Assembly (NCBI GenBank): GCA_907164885.2
Contig: OU015497.1
Span: forward strand, 64,004,077-64,068,076
Direction of reading: 5' to 3'
Length of the DNA: 64,000 bases
Origin: Dolomedes plantarius
Taxonomy: Eukaryota; Arthropoda; Arachnida; Araneae; Dolomedidae
In this document: positions 60,926 to 64,000 of the stretch, piece by piece
Layout: each line of letters starts with the position of its first letter
Numbering within the stretch: position 1 is the stretch's first letter
Notes under the pieces: model-generated
The model's input: the letters and a program-made list of their open reading frames with translations, nothing else
Told to the model about the DNA's origin: nothing
The model's database searches: none
Position numbers and translations under genes: made by a program

Positions 60926-61115
60926 TTTTTCCGAATGATTTTCCGAATCTTTACCCCGGAAAGAGAAGCGAGACTGGAAGAAATCAGACAACAGCAGCAA
61001 AGAATAGTTGGACAAAAACCACAGGATCGTCATGATTTGTTAGCAAGAGTGTTTCATCAAAAACAAAAATCACTTATGAGTCTCATCACAAAGGCAAAGA
61101 TTTTTGGAGAAGTTA
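60926..61115 (+). pseudogene. exon-like segment, unrecognised, apparently frameshifted
   Basis: A strong acceptor (tttgtttacttttcag) precedes it. In one frame it starts LFPNDFPNLYPG. In another it continues EREARLEEIRQQQQRIVGQK, then PQDRHDLLARVFHQKQKSLM and TKAKIFGEV, a Glu/Arg/Gln-rich, probably helical stretch. The change of frame between the two halves suggests a decayed exon or retrocopy. I do not recognise the protein family. Confidence 0.4.
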
Positions 61116-61130
61116 GGTGTCATATGTACA

Positions 61131-61705
61131 CCATAATTGCAGTTTTGGCTGATTTAAACTCTGTTTTCTCACATTTTGATGTCCCTGTAGCAGTAGTGGA
61201 TTACATGGTTAACTGGAGTTACTCATTTTGTTCCATTTTAAAGGAATTAGGCTGTGGTTCATATGGGAATGGCGTTTAGAAACATACGGCATATGAGGCA
61301 GATATTACAGATCAAATAATAGCCAAAGATGACACCACTTCAGTCAGTTGTCCGACATAATTGCAATATTTGGCTGATTTAAACTCTGTATTCTCACATT
61401 TTGATGCCCCTGTAGCAGTAGTGGATTACATGGTTAACTGGAGTTACACATTTTGTTTCATTTTAAAGGAATTAGGCTGTGGTTCATATGGGAATGGCGT
61501 TTAGAAACACACGCCATATGATGCAGATATTACGGATCAAATAATAGCCAAAGATGACACCACTTCAGTCAGTTATCACAAAACAACTGTCTCTGTCCAC
61601 GTGTTGCAGAAGCCTCCTGTACACGATTTCTTCATTCGGGAATGGCGTTTAGAAACATACGGCATATGAGGCAGATATTACGGATCAAATAATAGCCAAA
61701 GAAAG
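61131..61705 (+). repeat. ~224 bp tandem duplication with a third partial unit
   Basis: 61131-61344 and 61355-61580 are more than 90% identical by eye (ttggctgatttaaactctgt, gcagtagtggattacatgg, aggaattaggctgtggttca). A third partial copy at 61637-61705 repeats gaatggcgtttagaaacata through caaataatagccaaag. The first unit is read by a frame giving AVLADLNSVFSHFDVPVAVV, but stops differ between units. Confidence 0.85.
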
Positions 61706-61709
61706 CAAG

Positions 61710-62124
61710 TGTCTATAGACAATGCGTGGATTGTCCCGTATTGCCCTCTACTAACCACAATTTTCAATGCCCATATAAATGTAGAGTACTGTAATCCAGT
61801 TTTATAGTGTGGCGTGTGAGTGGAACACTGGTGTGTGGTTTTCAAATGATTTTAGCTTTTACTGGAAATTAGCAGAACATTAGCTTCCAAAACAGTAATC
61901 GTTAGGAAAGTTATGGATTTAATTTATTAAATGCTGATCACGAGATTTCTTTTCTTTTTGTGATACTTAAAATTAATTTTGCGTCACGTGCATAACAACG
62001 AAATTAATTGACAAAGAAAATATTAAAATACAGTAAAAGATAAAATTTAACCACTAGACAAATTGAGATGGAAATTTTTAAAAATTTAGTTCAAATTAGT
62101 ATGTTTTATGGATATTAAATCAAA
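61710..62124. other. non-coding spacer
   Basis: Nothing recognised. Confidence 0.4.
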
Positions 62125-62423
62125 TCTATATATAAAACTGTAATTTCCTCTCAAAATATGCTTCGCCATGACGATAAATAAGTCCCAAGGCCAAACTTTA
62201 TAATATGCTGGCGTACATTACGAGAAAATTATTTCTCCCACGGTCAGTTTTACGTAGCTTGCTCACGCGTAAGTTCGCGGACGAACCTGGTAATATTAGT
62301 TCTGCCCAATGAAGAAACAAAATATATTGTTTATAAGAAAATCCTGTAAAACGTAATTTCATTACTTTTTCATTGTAATTATCCTAAAATGTACCCCGTA
62401 GAGAAGCACGGGTATTCAGCTAG
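62125..62423 (+). mobile_element. short non-autonomous Helitron
   Basis: Begins TCTATATATAAAACTG and ends with the hairpin CCCGT-agagaagc-ACGGG, then TATTCAG and CTAG followed by T. It sits between A and T, as Helitrons do. 299 bp, no coding. Its ends resemble those of the larger Helitron at 17.1-20.9 kb. Confidence 0.8.
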
Positions 62424-62849
62424 TTATTTTATAAATGCATTAACATCTATTAAATAATACATATTTTATATGTGCATTAGTATATTAAATATGGATAACT
62501 ACAGCTAATGCCATAGTAAAGCATGTTTAATATAGATTTATTTTGCCTTTAACAATGCATATATTACAATACTTATGAACCATCCATTTCATTTATTTAA
62601 GTGTAATACTGACAACTTTCTGTTTTATAACCTTCATCCCTCAAAAAATTTTTTAATGGAAAATAAAATCTTGCACTTCACTTTAAACGTTTAAAAATGA
62701 CTTAACAATTCCATTTCCACTTTTTTCTTTTCAATTAACTGGTCTTAGATTTACAGGGAGACAGACTTCTGAGGTTTTTTTTTACCACAACAGGATATTT
62801 TTAAAAATAAAAATGACAACTACAATTTAAACGGAAATTTTATGTAATA

Positions 62850-63686
62850 CAGTGCTACCTCGACTTACGAGTGTTTCGAGATACGAGCATTCTCTTGGCA
62901 GATTTTTTGCTTCGAGTTATAATTCGGGTTACGAGCAAGCTTCAGCTACCCCACCGCTAGTTTACGCAGCGAACGCCATGTTACGTGCTCATCAAATGAG
63001 AACCCGAGAAGCATATAATATTTACAACCTTTATGTACAATTTTTGTAAAATTGTATAATATTATTGTAGGACTACTATCCAGTCTAAAACCGAGAAATT
63101 AACACTTAACAATTATCACCCGCGCAGCTTGCTCTGCCCACACTCGAGTCGCCCTCTGATACCGAACAGCGCCCAACCTCTCTCGCAGAGAGATAGCTTC
63201 AATTCCCTCCCCCACACTGAAACCCCCATGGGGTGTAGGGGATGGGATGACCTTGGTCAAAAATCAAAGAATAAGATTTAATTATTCAGTTCAGCCTTTC
63301 TCCTCCTCTTACATCAGCATCTTCAAGTCTGATCAGCAAGGTAAATGTTGTACATTTTGCTATTTCATATTATGACATGTAACAGCTAATGTATATTATA
63401 TAACACTTAATAATACACTTATAACACTTATATAACACTTAATAATACAAGTTTATTGCAGTACATTCTATTGTATTGCGTTTTTATACCATGTTCATCA
63501 TTTATAAGCACATTTCTCTTATTTAAAAACATGCCCAAAAAAAATTTGCGGTGTTTTGGGGGAGCCCGGAACGAATTAATGGCTTTTCCATTCATTTGAA
63601 TGGGGAAAATTGATTCGAGATACGAGTATTTCAAGTTACGAGTTCCGTCATGGAGCGAATTAAACTCGTAAGTCGAGGCACCACTG
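62850..63686. mobile_element. Tigger/pogo-type MITE (837 bp)
   Basis: Ends CAGTGCTACCTCGACTTACG and, inverted, CAGTGGTGCCTCGACTTACG, flanked by TA. Further inverted similarity (gagatacgag) extends to about 80 bp. No transposase. The interior includes a 41 bp segment shared with 59039-59079. Confidence 0.85.
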
Positions 63687-63687
63687 T

Positions 63688-63720
63688 ATATCAAATTTTC
63701 TGATGTATATTAAAGTCAAG
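63688..63720 (+). repeat. copy of the sequence at 47447-47485
   Basis: atatcaaattttctgatgta continuing into tattaaagtcaag matches 47450-47484 with about three differences. The Tigger-like element is inserted at its left edge. Confidence 0.75.
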
Positions 63721-63960
63721 GTGGGCGCGATGACCCGGTTCGCAAAGGCGTCGAGCCAGTGATCGAAGTGTTGCGGGTTCGAGGTCGCTGACAAAATCCA
63801 CCGCGGTGTTTAATAATGGTGGCCGGGTGCGAATTTCGAATGCGTACGTGGACCTTGCAACCGAGAGTGGGGCTAACCGTAACGACCAACGATGGCGAGC
63901 GCATGCTTTCTGTTTCCAAAAGCACTCAACGGTTTAAAGGCGGATAATGAAAGTTTACCG
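63719..63960 (+). repeat. probable tRNA-derived SINE
   Basis: GC-rich patch starting ggtgggcgcgatgacccgg with a B-box-like GGGTTCGAGGTCG (63775-63787) and an A-box-like ttcgcaaaggcg about 35 bp before. The GC-rich body continues to about 63950. Confidence 0.45.
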
Positions 63961-64000
63961 ATAGTCGTTAAAATTGTGTCCTCCACTGTTTTAAATGAAG

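Noticed and set aside
61131..61580. Possible resemblance of the duplicated peptide (LADLNSVFSHF, ILKELGCGS) to a mismatch-repair MutS-type protein
   Set aside because: Only short scattered similarity from memory, stops between units and no supporting exons. Not strong enough to name.

Overview
The window reads as AT-rich invertebrate nuclear DNA, most likely arthropod and perhaps a chelicerate such as a spider. The reasons are canonical GT/AG splice signals, no operon-like coding, long TA microsatellites, and a dense mixture of Tc1/mariner, maT, pogo/Tigger, piggyBac, Helitron, hAT and tRNA-SINE sequence. The chelicerate guess rests on how familiar the transposase families look, not on a marker gene. 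Almost every long reading frame here belongs to a transposable element (TE) and is broken.

Layout. 1-1129 holds nothing recognisable. 1.1-14 kb contains three old, diverged copies (A, B, C) of one host sequence, separated and interrupted by TEs: a MITE (1976-2161), a Tc1-like element (2300-3850), a piggyBac end fragment (3995-4200), a mariner (5979-7291), a second Tc1-like element (7300-8590) and a mariner-superfamily element (9850-12930) that carries an unrelated ~600-codon decayed gene. Where one copy has an insertion, another copy often shows the empty site. 14-17 kb holds a solo half of a long-TIR element and a decayed uncharacterised gene on the minus strand. 17.1-20.9 kb is a minus-strand Helitron built of ~140-160 bp tandem units, split by an internally deleted piggyBac-like element. 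21-23.2 kb holds a Tc1-like element and a foldback element with ~315 bp TIRs.

23.8-30 kb has a hAT MITE, a 1.6 kb tandem duplication and a TTAA-flanked 714 bp element. 30.7-34.04 kb (minus) is an intronless cyclin T copy: the cyclin-box part is an open 331-codon frame, and the tail is duplicated and broken. It abuts a 4,041 bp element (34344-38384) with ~71 bp TIRs and a perfect 9 bp target duplication, which itself contains a hAT element with a perfect 8 bp duplication. 39.5-45.3 kb is another TE cluster: Tc1-like, pogo-like, SINE, maT DD37D, and a Tc1-like deletion derivative.

45.3-64 kb is mostly low-complexity non-coding DNA, probably intronic or intergenic. It contains a possible terminal exon (47268-47415), one unrecognised but gene-like minus-strand frame (54979-55500) with splice signals on both sides, an exon-like segment followed by a ~224 bp tandem duplication (60.9-61.7 kb), a short Helitron, a Tigger-like MITE and SINE heads.

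No multi-gene pathway is visible. The best candidates for something new are the 4.04 kb TIR element with its 9 bp target duplication, the cyclin T retrocopy, the gene-carrying mariner-type element and the TTAA element at 29.1 kb. All coordinates were read by eye; ends of diverged repeats are approximate.
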